NCBI GenBank assembly: GCA_023428135.1
Contig: JAEYZG010000010.1
Span: 1-64,000, forward strand
Direction of reading: 5' to 3'
DNA: 64,000 bases
Source: Bacteroidota bacterium
GTDB lineage: Bacteria > Bacteroidota > Bacteroidia > Cytophagales > Cytophagaceae
Shown here piece by piece: positions 15,447-24,396 of this stretch. Every line of letters starts with the position of its first letter. Position 1 is the stretch's first letter. A program made the position numbers and the translations under genes. The notes beneath the pieces were generated by a model, which saw only the letters and a list, made by a program, of their open reading frames with translations, ran no database searches and was not told the DNA's origin.

Positions 15447-16640
15447 TTATTTGACAGTTGTATCTTTGATTCGAATTTCGTGATAATAAATCAATTTACC
15501 TAATTCTTTTAAAAAAGGATAACCATTTTCTTTATACTCATATCCTTCTTCACTTAAAACATCTTTGCTATTGGTATATAAAACAGCAGAAACAAAAAAC
15601 TCAACATCCTTCTCTTTGTCTTGAATATAGGCACAATCAGCTATGAAGCCATAATCAGAACCAGCTTTGTTATAAATTCTTAATCCACTCGGAAGACTGT
15701 CTTTAGATGCCCCTGCAAATATAAATTTTCCCTGGTTATCATAAATCTTTTCATCATTCAACCATTCCAGTATACCTGCTTCTCTTGGGTAGTATCCTAA
15801 AGCTGACTTAAGAAAATCGAAATCTTCTGCACTGATATTGAATCTATTTTCCAATGCTGTTTCTTCAGGGTATATAACAGAAATAAGCATTCTGTGCGCT
15901 TCACTTAGTGGAAAGTTGTTACTGTTATGAAAATCTTTCGCTACTCTCACAAACTTCTTTCCGTCCATATAACCTGTTCCGATTTTTGTTTCTTTAGTCG
16001 GATTATAAAACTTTTTCCTGCATGTTACTTTTACACCCTTATATAAAGTCTTACCTAAACTATCGGTGATGATGTATGGACCAGTAGTTCTGTTATCTTC
16101 AGTGCTACCAGAATTAAATCTTTGAATTATACGGGTCTTCTTATAGCTCAGTTGTTCAAGCCTGTTATTGATATACTCTTGACCCAGAAAATCATATAGA
16201 TGATTGAAGGCATTCTTATCATTCAAAACCAACATCCTTATGATGTTTTCACGAATTGTCGCAGGCTTTTCTTTCTTTGAATAAGGTGCAAGTACCTTCA
16301 GGTAAGAATCTTTGGAAAGACCACTTACTTGAAGACTATTTATCTTTTCCAATGCAAGAGCGGCAATAGGTAGTTTAACAAGAGTTGCCGGATAAAAATA
16401 TTCATCTTCATTGATCCTGAAATCAGAAGCAACGAATGCCGGTTTACCTTCAGAATTTTTCCGCACCTGAGTGTAAACGACCTGAACCCTAAACTTGTAG
16501 GGGTGTTGAACCACCCTTCTGATTGCAGCAGTTGTATCTTTATGCAGAAGAAGTGTAATATTTTCATCCTGAGCAAAGGCTGTAACAGAAGAGAAAAGCA
16601 GCGATAATAAAACACCTTTGAAGATCCCTTTACTTTTCAT
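15447..16640 (-). CDS. Secreted serine beta-lactamase-fold hydrolase with Thr at the nucleophile
   Basis: 397 codons with a signal peptide (GVLLSLLFSSVTAFAQ). The layout is that of the class A beta-lactamase-related hydrolases of Bacteroidetes: YPATLVKLPIAALALEKI at residues 83-100 (SxxK region), LNDKNAFNHLYDFLGQ (SDN-like region) and YNKAGSDYGFIADCAYI (KTG-like region). In place of the Ser of SxxK there is Thr86 (T-L-V-K), and the SDN motif reads NDK. So it either uses Thr as nucleophile or is no longer a hydrolase. Substrate unknown; a cell-wall or peptide role is the family expectation. Confidence 0.75.
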   Translation of the reverse strand: MKSKGIFKGVLLSLLFSSVTAFAQDENITLLLHKDTTAAIRRVVQHPYKFRVQVVYTQVRKNSEGKPAFVASDFRINEDEYFYPATLVKLPIAALALEKINSLQVSGLSKDSYLKVLAPYSKKEKPATIRENIIRMLVLNDKNAFNHLYDFLGQEYINNRLEQLSYKKTRIIQRFNSGSTEDNRTTGPYIITDSLGKTLYKGVKVTCRKKFYNPTKETKIGTGYMDGKKFVRVAKDFHNSNNFPLSEAHRMLISVIYPEETALENRFNISAEDFDFLKSALGYYPREAGILEWLNDEKIYDNQGKFIFAGASKDSLPSGLRIYNKAGSDYGFIADCAYIQDKEKDVEFFVSAVLYTNSKDVLSEEGYEYKENGYPFLKELGKLIYYHEIRIKDTTVK

Positions 16641-16773
16641 CAGTTATAAACATTTTATTTATTCCTTAATCAGAAATTACTTACAAATGTTTAAACCTTA
16701 GTCTGTTTTCTTAGTACGACAACCTATACTCAGCTACATTATACAACCTTAATGTTAAAAGATGATTAAAAAA

Positions 16774-16947
16774 TCACTTTGTCTCAAGATAAGCCTGCAT
16801 AGGCACATCAATCTTTAAAGTATCTTCCTTCTTCTGCTGCTCAAGGTCATCCTTATCAGGCTTTTCCTTTTGATTATCACTTGTACAACCCGCTAATATT
16901 ACTGCAAAGACAGCCAGACAATAAAAGTGTCTATTTACGTTCTTCAT
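16774..16947 (-). CDS. Small lipoprotein
   Basis: 57 codons from the ATG at 16947: MKNVNRHFYCLAVFAVILAG followed by Cys is a lipoprotein signal with lipobox L-A-G-C. An ATG eight codons further upstream (16971) would spoil the signal, so the shorter start is chosen. The mature part is about 35 highly charged residues (DNQKEKPDKDDLEQQKKEDT). It follows the APC permease gene on the same strand and may be co-transcribed. No known family. Confidence 0.6.
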   Translation of the reverse strand: MKNVNRHFYCLAVFAVILAGCTSDNQKEKPDKDDLEQQKKEDTLKIDVPMQAYLETK

Positions 16948-16973
16948 AACTAACTTTAAAAATAGGTACAACT

Positions 16974-18314
16974 TTAGAGCATATCTATGACTTCTCTCTT
17001 ATGATTTTTTCTATCAACCATAAAATAAAGTAAAGCACCAATTGCAACTGTAATAAGCCCAGCCAAAGATGCTTCGCTCTTTTCTTTTCCAAGATAAAAC
17101 AACATCCAGCATTGTTGCAGAATAAAAATAGTAGGAACCAAAGGATATCCCCATGACTCATACTCTTTTTTATCGCCCATTTTATTTTTCATTTTAAATC
17201 TGAAAATAAAAACTCCGGCGACAGTAAGTGTTGTAGACAAATTGATGGTGAAACCAATATATGTAATTACCGATACAAATGTAGATGTATAAATAAGTAA
17301 AAGAGCAATAAAAGACTGAAGCAAGATCGCAACCCATGGAGATTTAAATCTATTGTTAACTGAAATCTTCTGAAGAGTCAGATAGTCTTCCCCCATTGTC
17401 TGAGACACCCTAGGTCCTGTGATTATCAATGCATTTACAGAGGCGATCAATCCAAATGAGATAAGAAGGGCCATCATTTTTCCGCCAACTAAACCAAACA
17501 CCTTCATTCCGGCAATGAAACCTATCTCTACTTTTCCAGCCAATTCCTCAACAGGTACATTATAGAGAAAAACAAAATTCAGCAATACATATAATACCAG
17601 CACTATTAAAGTTCCGAAAAATAAAGCTTTAGGAAGATTTTTTGTCGGCTCTGAAACTTCTCCTGCAATATATGCAGCAGAATTCCATCCTGAATACGCA
17701 AAAGATGCATAGATGAGTGAAACTGCAAAAGCAGGATCCATAATGGCACTAAAATCCTGCCGGCTAAAAGATACCTGAAAATGATTTGATTCAACTAAAA
17801 GATATCCGGCAGAGATAAATATGACGATAAGAACAACATTAAAAATAGTAGCAAGATTATGGAATCGACTTCCTGTCTTTAACCCAAAGAGATTAAGAAT
17901 GGTAAGCACAACTATAAGACCTGTAGCTAATAACTCCTTATCCATTTGATAAACTTTGGAGATATAAAAACCAAATGCCATAGCTGATACCGCAATAGGA
18001 GCTGCAAAGCCTACAGTCAGTGAAATCCATCCACTCATAAATCCAACAACAGGATGATAAACTTTTGATAGATAGTGATACTCTCCTCCTGATCTTGGCA
18101 TACGTATGGCAAGCTCAGCATAGGTAAGCGCACCGCAAATAGTTACTATCCCACTAATCAGCCAAAGTAAGAGCAATGCAGAAACCGATTTCACTCCTGC
18201 CGCCTGAAACCCAAGACCGGTAAATACACCTGTTCCTATCATGCTTGCGACGACCACGCAAGTAGCACTGATAAGACCTATTTTATTTTTCCCATTAGTG
18301 ACACTATTACTCAT
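16974..18314 (-). CDS. APC-superfamily amino acid permease
   Basis: 446 codons with about 12 hydrophobic segments over the whole length. The first helix contains CVVVASMIGTGVFTGLGFQA, the glycine-rich substrate site of the APC fold, followed by TICGALTYAELAIRMPRSGG, typical of amino acid/polyamine transporters, and YASFAYSGWNSAAYIAGEVS in the sixth helix. It should import an amino acid with protons or exchange it across the inner membrane; the substrate cannot be read from sequence. It precedes a small lipoprotein gene. Confidence 0.88.
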   Translation of the reverse strand: MSNSVTNGKNKIGLISATCVVVASMIGTGVFTGLGFQAAGVKSVSALLLLWLISGIVTICGALTYAELAIRMPRSGGEYHYLSKVYHPVVGFMSGWISLTVGFAAPIAVSAMAFGFYISKVYQMDKELLATGLIVVLTILNLFGLKTGSRFHNLATIFNVVLIVIFISAGYLLVESNHFQVSFSRQDFSAIMDPAFAVSLIYASFAYSGWNSAAYIAGEVSEPTKNLPKALFFGTLIVLVLYVLLNFVFLYNVPVEELAGKVEIGFIAGMKVFGLVGGKMMALLISFGLIASVNALIITGPRVSQTMGEDYLTLQKISVNNRFKSPWVAILLQSFIALLLIYTSTFVSVITYIGFTINLSTTLTVAGVFIFRFKMKNKMGDKKEYESWGYPLVPTIFILQQCWMLFYLGKEKSEASLAGLITVAIGALLYFMVDRKNHKREVIDML

Positions 18315-18588
18315 ATATTCCCAGACAAAGCGATTAGATTTTAAACACTTTTAATATTTGAAACAACAATCAAAGCATAAAATAGACATCATTAACGACA
18401 TCAGCAACTCCATATTTATAAATGGGAACTCTTTCTTTATTATTTACCTGCAAATAATATTAATCCAAAGAAAGATACTTAGGCACTCAGAGAGGACACA
18501 GGGAAAAAATTATTAAAGAGTTGTATATCTATATAAATTCAATGGATTTCCCAGACGGAAACAGGATTGTGTTTATAGAGTTTTATAA
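18315..18588. other. AT-rich intergenic stretch
   Basis: Upstream of the leftward permease gene and downstream of the leftward coiled-coil gene. I see no ORF or RNA gene here; a permease promoter is expected but not pinned down. Confidence 0.5.
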
Positions 18589-18617
18589 AAAAGGACCATA
18601 CACTGTACAGTCCTTTT
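18589..18617 (-). terminator. Terminator of the coiled-coil protein gene
   Basis: AAAAGGAC (18589-18596) pairs with GTCCTTTT (18610-18617). On the minus strand the stem is followed by a T-rich run. It lies 23 bases past the stop at 18640. Confidence 0.7.
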
Positions 18618-18639
18618 CTAAATAACAAAAGAAAAGAAG

Positions 18640-19575
18640 CTATTTTATCTGCAGATCAGTCTCCCCGATTTTATGGCCATCGGAATATAGTTCAATAGTG
18701 TAAGTACCCTCTTTATAAGAGTTTCCTTTCAGATAATAAAAAGTTACAGTCTGTTTAGTATTATCGAAATGAATAGTTTGATTTTCAGTAAAAGCAAGCT
18801 CTTTTCCCTCTGCTTTAAAAAAACCACCACCACTGGAGAGATCAAAAAGCACCACCCCACTTGGTTCTATAAGACGCAGGGTCAGGTTCTTTTTGTCTTT
18901 TCTTGCTACAATGTTATCGGCCAGTACAAAAGTAATCTTTAGTTTATCAATGTTTTTTGCTTTGTAATGATCCTTTTCAAATTCTTTACCTTTCGCATTG
19001 ATAGCAATTACCTTTATATTTTCCGCCTTTAGAACTGAAGCTGCCGCCACTTTTTCTTCGAGTTCTTCCCTGGTTACATGAAGATAGTTCAGTGAATCTA
19101 TCATCTGCCGTGTTCTCTTTGTTAAAGCCTTAACATTGATCTTGAGAGAGTCACGTTCTCTTTTGAGTGCAGAGATCTGATTATCTTCTTTGGCAAGTTC
19201 TGACTTAAGTCTGGCAATCATCTGCTTCATATGACTAATTGCCTTACCATTACCTTTTCGTACCTCTGCAATGAACAGATTTAAAGACTCAATTTTTTTA
19301 TTAAGTGAATCCTTCACAAGTCCAAGCTCCTCCCGCTCCATCCTGATTCTTTCATAAGCCAGAGCAAGCTCATCAAGTTCCTGAGTTTTTAAAGAAAGGC
19401 TTGTGCTATCAGCTTCCATTTGCTGACTTCGAATTTCGAGCTCATCACTTAGCTGCATGTTAGAATAAATCAATGAACAGATTACCCCAATTAAAGCTAC
19501 AATGACAAGGACAAGTATAGTCTTAGAACTATCCTTATTGGGGCGCTGTCCACCAGTAATACCAGTATTTTCCAT
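18640..19575 (-). CDS. Membrane-anchored coiled-coil protein
   Basis: 311 codons. A short polar N-terminus is followed by one membrane helix at about residues 19-40 (TILVLVIVALIGVICSLIYS), a long coiled coil at about 45-180 (ELDELALAYERIRMEREELG, IARLKSELAKEDNQISALKR), and a C-terminal beta domain at about 195-311 with LTLRLIEPSGVVLFDLSSGG and GTYTIELYSDGHKIGE, Ig-like in appearance. This is a common Bacteroidetes architecture, often annotated only as hypothetical or chromosome-segregation-like. It is probably a periplasmic spacer or scaffold; function not assigned. Confidence 0.75.
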   Translation of the reverse strand: MENTGITGGQRPNKDSSKTILVLVIVALIGVICSLIYSNMQLSDELEIRSQQMEADSTSLSLKTQELDELALAYERIRMEREELGLVKDSLNKKIESLNLFIAEVRKGNGKAISHMKQMIARLKSELAKEDNQISALKRERDSLKINVKALTKRTRQMIDSLNYLHVTREELEEKVAAASVLKAENIKVIAINAKGKEFEKDHYKAKNIDKLKITFVLADNIVARKDKKNLTLRLIEPSGVVLFDLSSGGGFFKAEGKELAFTENQTIHFDNTKQTVTFYYLKGNSYKEGTYTIELYSDGHKIGETDLQIK

Positions 19576-19941
19576 AACAGTTTTTAACTAAATAAAACAA
19601 ATGTTTGTCGCCCCTTTTAATAATTTTATGGAGAAAACTAATGAATATTTTAATAATAATAAAATTTAATACCTCCCTGAGACAGCTATCTTTCCTCTGA
19701 TTTATAAATAATTAAGTTACTCATAAATTAGAGATAGGAAGTCAGGATCTCTCAGAGTATTCAATTACATCAAATAAAATTCTTAAAATGTAAATATGTT
19801 TAGAGGTGACAAACCGGAAAAAATCCGGAAAAAAATCCAAATAAAGTTTTAATCGTTAGAAGAAACAATTTAATTAGGACATGATTTTAAAGAAAAGGTT
19901 TTAGTTATATACTGAGAATCTTTTTTGAAGAAAATATTTTT
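19576..19941. other. AT-rich divergent intergenic region
   Basis: 366 bases between divergent genes, with no ORF or recognisable RNA. It holds a short direct repeat (CCGGAAAAAATCCGGAAAAAAATCC near 19815-19840 in two halves). It should carry promoters for both neighbours; none is assigned. Confidence 0.5.
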
Positions 19942-21462
19942 ATGAATCGATTTGATATTTGTGTGATTGGAGGCGGCCCTGCCGGATATGCCGCTGCGAT
20001 GAGGGCCTTGGACCTCAACAAAAGAGTACTTTTGGTTGAAAAAAGCAAAATCGGAGGAGCTGGAGTTTACAATGGTGCACTTTCTTCCAAAACATTCTGG
20101 GAACTTTCCAGAGATGTGGCTCTTGCGAGAAAGAGACTACAAAAATATGCTTGTACGGAAATAAAGGTAGATTTCAAGGAAATTCTTAATGATGTTAAAG
20201 AAGCCATCTTTCTAAGAAAGGTGCAGCTTGAAACCCATATTCTTTTGCTTCAGAGAAAGAAAAAAGACCTCTTTAGTTATATCAAAGCTGAAGCCAGACT
20301 TGTATCGACCAACGAAGTGCTCCTCAAAAAAAGCAATGGTGATGAGGAAATTATTTCTGCTGATAATATCGTGCTGGCAACAGGAAGCAGACCGAGAAAA
20401 CTGCCACATATACCAATAGATGAAAAAATAATAGTGACCAGCGATGGTATAGAATGTTTTACTGACTTTCCGGAAAGTATGGTAATTCTCGGAGCAGGAG
20501 TAATAGGTTGTGAATGGGCAACGATATTTTCCAATTTCGGAAGAACAAAAGTAAATCTGATAGACAAAGCTGACCGCATCCTGCCATTTGAGGATGAAGA
20601 TATATCCCTCACTACCCAGACAAACCTGGAGGATAATGGTGTTACCATCCACAAAAACTCGCAACTGGTAAGGATGGAAATAAAAGACGGCAGGGTTGAG
20701 TATGAACTTAAATACAAAGACGGTCACTCTGAAATATACAATGTAGAAAAAGCGCTTGTATCAGTAGGTAGAATTCCCAACACCGAAAACCTTGGTGCCA
20801 AAGAAGTAGGAGTAGTAATTAGCGACAACTGTACTGTTATCAACGAAGACACAAGAACAACGGTTGCTAATATATATGCAGTGGGAGATCTCACTTCAGA
20901 TTTTGCACTTGCGAATGTTGGAGAGCTTGAGGGGAGACATGCTGTTGAAAAAATGTTCGGGCTAAATCCTAAACCTCTGACTTATAAAAACATTTCCACC
21001 ATCATGTTTCTGAATCCTGAAACTGCTGGTGTAGGAATGAACGAACAGGATGCGAGAAGCAAAGGAATACCTTATCGGGTGGTAAGTATCGATTATAGTC
21101 TGATACCACGGGCCATAGCAATGAGAAACACGAATGGGTTCTTTAAAATACTTGTCACCAATGATGACGAAATGAAAATCCTCGGAATGCGGGCAGTAGG
21201 AGTCCATGCATCCAGCGCCATTCAGGCTGTAGCTTTATTAATATCCATGGACAAAGGGATTGAAGAACTTGCTGAACTGATACACCCCCACCCTTCAATC
21301 ATAGAAGGTATACAAGAATGCGTGAGAATGCTTAAGGGAAAATCCATACTGAAACCGGAGATCTTCAAGGACATGCTTAAATGCAGAGGATGTAATGAGA
21401 AAGGTGAATATTTCGAACTGTTGCAGAACGACAATATTAACAAAAATATAATTTCACAATAA
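19942..21462 (+). CDS. Lipoamide dehydrogenase-family flavoprotein lacking the redox disulfide
   Basis: 506 codons. FAD site GGGPAGYAAAMRA (residues 10-22), NAD(P) site GAGVIGCEWATIFSNFG, second FAD motif NIYAVGDLTSDFALANVGEL, and the dimerisation domain ending with HPHPSIIEG all match pyridine nucleotide-disulfide oxidoreductases. The family's GGxCxNxGCxPSK segment reads GGAGVYNGALSSK here, so Gly41 and Ala46 stand where the two redox cysteines should be. It therefore cannot be a normal dihydrolipoyl dehydrogenase; a transhydrogenase- or reductase-like hydride transfer is possible. A C-terminal CRGC pair about 25 residues from the end could supply thiols. No pyruvate dehydrogenase genes are adjacent. 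Confidence 0.85.
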   Translation: MNRFDICVIGGGPAGYAAAMRALDLNKRVLLVEKSKIGGAGVYNGALSSKTFWELSRDVALARKRLQKYACTEIKVDFKEILNDVKEAIFLRKVQLETHILLLQRKKKDLFSYIKAEARLVSTNEVLLKKSNGDEEIISADNIVLATGSRPRKLPHIPIDEKIIVTSDGIECFTDFPESMVILGAGVIGCEWATIFSNFGRTKVNLIDKADRILPFEDEDISLTTQTNLEDNGVTIHKNSQLVRMEIKDGRVEYELKYKDGHSEIYNVEKALVSVGRIPNTENLGAKEVGVVISDNCTVINEDTRTTVANIYAVGDLTSDFALANVGELEGRHAVEKMFGLNPKPLTYKNISTIMFLNPETAGVGMNEQDARSKGIPYRVVSIDYSLIPRAIAMRNTNGFFKILVTNDDEMKILGMRAVGVHASSAIQAVALLISMDKGIEELAELIHPHPSIIEGIQECVRMLKGKSILKPEIFKDMLKCRGCNEKGEYFELLQNDNINKNIISQ

Positions 21463-21506
21463 AGAAAAGAGAGGACAAAATAAAGAGGAATTGTCCTTTC
21501 TTTTTC
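21461..21506. terminator. Terminator between convergent genes
   Basis: GGACAA (21473-21478) pairs with TTGTCC (21491-21496), with a purine-rich left and T-rich right flank (CTTTCTTTTTCTTT). It ends the flavoprotein gene and, in reverse, the osmC gene. Confidence 0.65.
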
Positions 21507-21515
21507 TTTGAGCAA

Positions 21516-21956
21516 TTAAGCTGAAACACCAGACTTTAGCTTTGCATTCAAGATGAAAGTAACGCCTGTAAGTGCCTTGGAAACAGGACACCCTTTCTTA
21601 GTATCTTCAGCAAATTTTAAAAATTCACTTTCAGATATTCCAGGAACGTCAGCAACGCAGTTGATCTCGATAGTTGTAATGCTAAAACCATCTCCAACTT
21701 TTTCAAGTTTCACCTTATCCTCCACGTTAACCTTTACAGGAGTATACCCTGCAGAAGCAAGGCCATGACTTAGAGCCATAGCAAAGCAGGCAGCATGAGC
21801 GGCACCGAGAAGTTCCTCAGGATTTGTACCCTTTTCATTTTCAAAACGACGGGCAAAGTTGTATGTAGCGTCTTTAACCAGGCCACTTTCTGTATTGATG
21901 GAACCAGTTCCCGATTTCAAATCGCCTTTCCAGGCAGCATTGGCAGTACGTATCAT
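21516..21956 (-). CDS. osmC: OsmC-type peroxidase
   Basis: 146 codons, usual length. OsmC proteins reduce organic hydroperoxides with two cysteines; these are Cys57 in LLGAAHAACFAMALSH and Cys123 in DTKKGCPVSKAL. The N-terminal RTANAAWKGDLKSGTGSI is typical of the OsmC rather than Ohr subgroup. It is divergent from a peroxiredoxin gene, so the pair forms a small peroxide-defence locus sharing about 155 bases of upstream sequence. Secure at family level. Confidence 0.9.
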   Translation of the reverse strand: MIRTANAAWKGDLKSGTGSINTESGLVKDATYNFARRFENEKGTNPEELLGAAHAACFAMALSHGLASAGYTPVKVNVEDKVKLEKVGDGFSITTIEINCVADVPGISESEFLKFAEDTKKGCPVSKALTGVTFILNAKLKSGVSA

Positions 21957-22111
21957 AATTGGACTTTTTAGGTTAAAAATTTGTTTTAAGACTGAATATG
22001 GAAATTATACAACTAAAATTTGTAACCAGAATAAATTTATTTGGTTTGTCAGATCAGAATTCTTTTATAAATTCATCGCAATTAACAAAAATAAATAAAC
22101 CTACAAAAAAT

Positions 22112-22747
22112 ATGTCATTACGTTTAGGAGATATCGCACCGGATTTTACAGCGGAAACAACCCAGGGAACAGTAAACTTCCATGAATGGATAGGAGATAG
22201 CTGGGCTATTTTATTTTCACACCCAAAAGATTATACACCAGTTTGTACGACCGAACTGGGAGCTGTTGCCAAAATCAAAGGTGAATTCGATAAGAGAAGT
22301 ACAAAGGTAATAGCAGTAAGCGTAGATCCGCTTTCTGATCACAATGGCTGGATCAACGATATCAACGAAACTCAGAATACCAATGTTAATTTTCCATTAA
22401 TTGCTGACCCGGATAGAAAGGTTGCAATTCTTTATGATATGATCCATCCGAATGCAAGCGAAAACGTAACTGTTCGTTCTGTATTTATCATAGGACCAGA
22501 CAAAAAAGTTAAACTGATCCTTACTTACCCCGCAAGCACAGGAAGAAACTTTGATGAGATCATCCGTGTTCTTGACTCACTTCAGTTAACTGCAAACTAC
22601 AGTGTTGCTACTCCTGCAAACTGGAGAGACGGACAAGACTGCATCATTGTTCCGGCAGTAAAAGATGAAGATATTCCTGCTAAATTTCCTAAGGGAGTAA
22701 CAAGGATAAAACCTTACCTGAGATACACTCCTCAACCAAACAAATAA
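22112..22747 (+). CDS. 1-Cys peroxiredoxin (Prx6 type)
   Basis: 211 codons from the ATG at 22112. The peroxidatic Cys45 lies in SHPKDYTPVCTTELGAVAKI, the Prx6 signature, and the long C-terminal domain with TPANWRDGQDCIIVPAV and FPKGVTRIKPYLRYTPQP is diagnostic for the 1-Cys/Prx6 group. It reduces hydrogen peroxide and alkyl peroxides in the cytoplasm. An in-frame ATG at 21998 would add 38 residues with no family counterpart and is rejected. Divergent from osmC and ended by a strong terminator. Confidence 0.93.
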   Translation: MSLRLGDIAPDFTAETTQGTVNFHEWIGDSWAILFSHPKDYTPVCTTELGAVAKIKGEFDKRSTKVIAVSVDPLSDHNGWINDINETQNTNVNFPLIADPDRKVAILYDMIHPNASENVTVRSVFIIGPDKKVKLILTYPASTGRNFDEIIRVLDSLQLTANYSVATPANWRDGQDCIIVPAVKDEDIPAKFPKGVTRIKPYLRYTPQPNK

Positions 22748-22763
22748 GGTTAAACCAATATAT

Positions 22764-22796
22764 AAAAAAGCTTCTCAAATTTTGAGAAGCTTTTTT
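22764..22796 (+). terminator. Rho-independent terminator of the peroxiredoxin gene
   Basis: AAAAAAGCTTCTCAAA (22764-22779) pairs with TTTGAGAAGCTTTTTT (22781-22796). It begins 17 bases past the stop and runs into a T tract. Confidence 0.9.
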
Positions 22797-22936
22797 TATG
22801 AACTTGTCTGAATCAGGATTTTCAGGATTAAAGGATAAACAAGATTTAGCATCACGCAAACCTCTGCGAAAAGACAAAGATTATATCAAAACAGGAAATG
22901 TTTCTTATAGCTTAATACTGCTTAATACTTAAAACT

Positions 22937-22992
22937 CAAAAGGCCTCATCCTAAGTTTTCCTATTAAAGAAGGTTAAGGATGAGGCCTTTTG
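22937..22992 (-). terminator. Long 16-bp stem behind the ompH gene
   Basis: CAAAAGGCCTCATCCT (22937-22952) pairs perfectly with AGGATGAGGCCTTTTG (22977-22992). It lies 36 bases beyond the ompH stop and probably terminates it. The stem is longer than the other terminators here. Confidence 0.7.
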
Positions 22993-23027
22993 AAGGCACT
23001 TTCTGCTTTGTGCTTTAAGCTTTCAGC

Positions 23028-23663
23028 TTATTTCTTTTTATAATCTCTGTTTAAACCTTCAACGAGTTCTTTAGTGATATCCAGACTATCTGCTCCAAAA
23101 ACTACCCCAGGCAACCCTTTCTGATAAGTAAGAATGTAGTCAAAATTATTTTCCCTTGAAAGCTTATTGAAATAACCATAAAGCTTATCCATTAATTGTT
23201 TATTCATTTCCTGTTGCTGAATGGCAAATTGTTCTGATCTGTTTTCTTTAAGAGCCATTAACTCTTGCTGTGCAGTTGTTAATTCTCTCTCCTTTGATTC
23301 TCTGTGCTGCTCTGTCATTGCTCCGGCATTTTTCTGATAAAATTCGAAATCTTCCTGAAGCTTCTGTTCCTTTCTCATCAACTCATTTTCAATTCCTCTG
23401 GCTTTTGTTTCCATTTCTCTCTGAATCTTTTTGAAGAATTCATATTTAGCAGTAAGAGAATCATAGTTAAAGAAAACGATCTTTCTTGCGTTAGGAACCG
23501 TCGGCATTTCAATATTTGCCACGCTAACTGTATCTGCAGCTTTCCCTTCAGGAGCTGCAGATACCGCAGCCGGCTGTTTAAAGTGAAGATAAAAAAGTAC
23601 GGCAACCGCCACTATCAATAATCCATTCAGTAAAAGAGAAATTTTAACCAGGCTATTATTCAT
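23028..23663 (-). CDS. OmpH/Skp-family periplasmic chaperone-like protein
   Basis: 211 codons. An N-terminal membrane helix (ISLLLNGLLIVAVAVLFYL) works as signal or anchor. Then comes the OmpH pattern: KIVFFNYDSLTAKYEFFKKI, a long coiled region (ELMRKEQKLQEDFEFYQKNA, ELTTAQQELMALKENRSEQF) and the closing strand NNFDYILTYQKGLPGVVFGA with DSLDITKELVEGLN. Skp proteins hold outer-membrane proteins in the periplasm on the way to BamA. Bacteroidetes genomes have several copies; no bam gene is adjacent, so this is one of the scattered ones. Confidence 0.88.
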   Translation of the reverse strand: MNNSLVKISLLLNGLLIVAVAVLFYLHFKQPAAVSAAPEGKAADTVSVANIEMPTVPNARKIVFFNYDSLTAKYEFFKKIQREMETKARGIENELMRKEQKLQEDFEFYQKNAGAMTEQHRESKERELTTAQQELMALKENRSEQFAIQQQEMNKQLMDKLYGYFNKLSRENNFDYILTYQKGLPGVVFGADSLDITKELVEGLNRDYKKK

Positions 23664-23739
23664 TATTTTGTTCTTTAATTGTTTCTAAATCTTTAAAAAC
23701 TAATTCCACTTGTACAATATTCGCTATTATTTCATTAAT

Positions 23740-23772
23740 AAAAAAAGCTTCCCTCTAAATTGAAGGAAGCTT
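23740..23772 (-). terminator. Terminator of the 23800-24255 gene
   Basis: AGCTTCC (23746-23752) pairs with GGAAGCT (23765-23771), and an A7 run at 23740 gives the U tract on the minus strand. It starts 28 bases beyond the stop. Confidence 0.7.
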
Positions 23773-23799
23773 CGTTAATACTAAAGAATTTAAATCCAT

Positions 23800-24255
23800 T
23801 TACCCTTCCTGCACCTGCCAGTTGTAATCTTTACCATCAAAGATGATCACAGCAGGTCCCATTTCCATAAAATTTACTTCTATTCCTGTTTTGATTCTAT
23901 CATTCCTGCGAATAGATACATTGTTGACAATTTTCCAGGATTCCATTTTTACAAAATCATTTCCACCATCTCCAAAGGCATTACCAGCTCCCAATATGAA
24001 TATATTCGGATCCCCTTGATGTAGAATAACTATACCTTTTTTCCCGGTTTGCTTTTCAATTACAAGAATAGCTACGTCATTGCTCATGTCTCCATTTAAA
24101 TCAGCCTCCAGATAAGCAGGCCGCAGATAGTCAGCAAGTTCAAACTTATCCTTTAATCCTTTACTTTCAAAGTCCTTTCTTGCCCATTCGGGTAGCTGTG
24201 AAGCAAAACTTAACATACTGAAAAAGAGGCACCCTAAAGTCAATAGAATTTTCAT
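23800..24255 (-). CDS. Secreted hypothetical protein with an FG-GAP-like segment
   Basis: 151 codons with a signal peptide (ILLTLGCLFFSMLSFAS). The segment YLEADLNGDMSNDVAILVIE resembles the calcium-binding D-x-N-x-D loop of FG-GAP/VCBS repeats, followed by GKKGIVILHQGD and a C-terminal GPAVIIFDGKDYNWQVQEG. Only one such loop is present, so it is not a propeller by itself. Probably periplasmic. Function unknown. Confidence 0.7.
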   Translation of the reverse strand: MKILLTLGCLFFSMLSFASQLPEWARKDFESKGLKDKFELADYLRPAYLEADLNGDMSNDVAILVIEKQTGKKGIVILHQGDPNIFILGAGNAFGDGGNDFVKMESWKIVNNVSIRRNDRIKTGIEVNFMEMGPAVIIFDGKDYNWQVQEG

Positions 24256-24340
24256 AATACTTGGAATTGATAATACTTCTTTTACTATTTCCAGACAAAA
24301 GAGGTTTTAAGAGGTTTATTATTTTATTTAAACATCATAA

Positions 24341-24369
24341 AAAAATCCCGCTTATAAGAGCGAGATTTT
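24341..24369 (-). terminator. Terminator of the 24397-24621 gene
   Basis: AAAATCCCGCTT and AAGAGCGAGATTTT form an imperfect stem with A and T runs outside, 28 bases past the stop codon of the leftward small gene. Confidence 0.6.
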
Positions 24370-24396
24370 AACTATATAAAGTAGCTATTTACTTAT

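Noticed and set aside
20212..20727. 171-codon minus-strand ORF opposite the flavoprotein gene
   Set aside because: Shadow of a well-supported gene on the plus strand; Tyr/Phe/Cys-rich composition, with no motif or signal.
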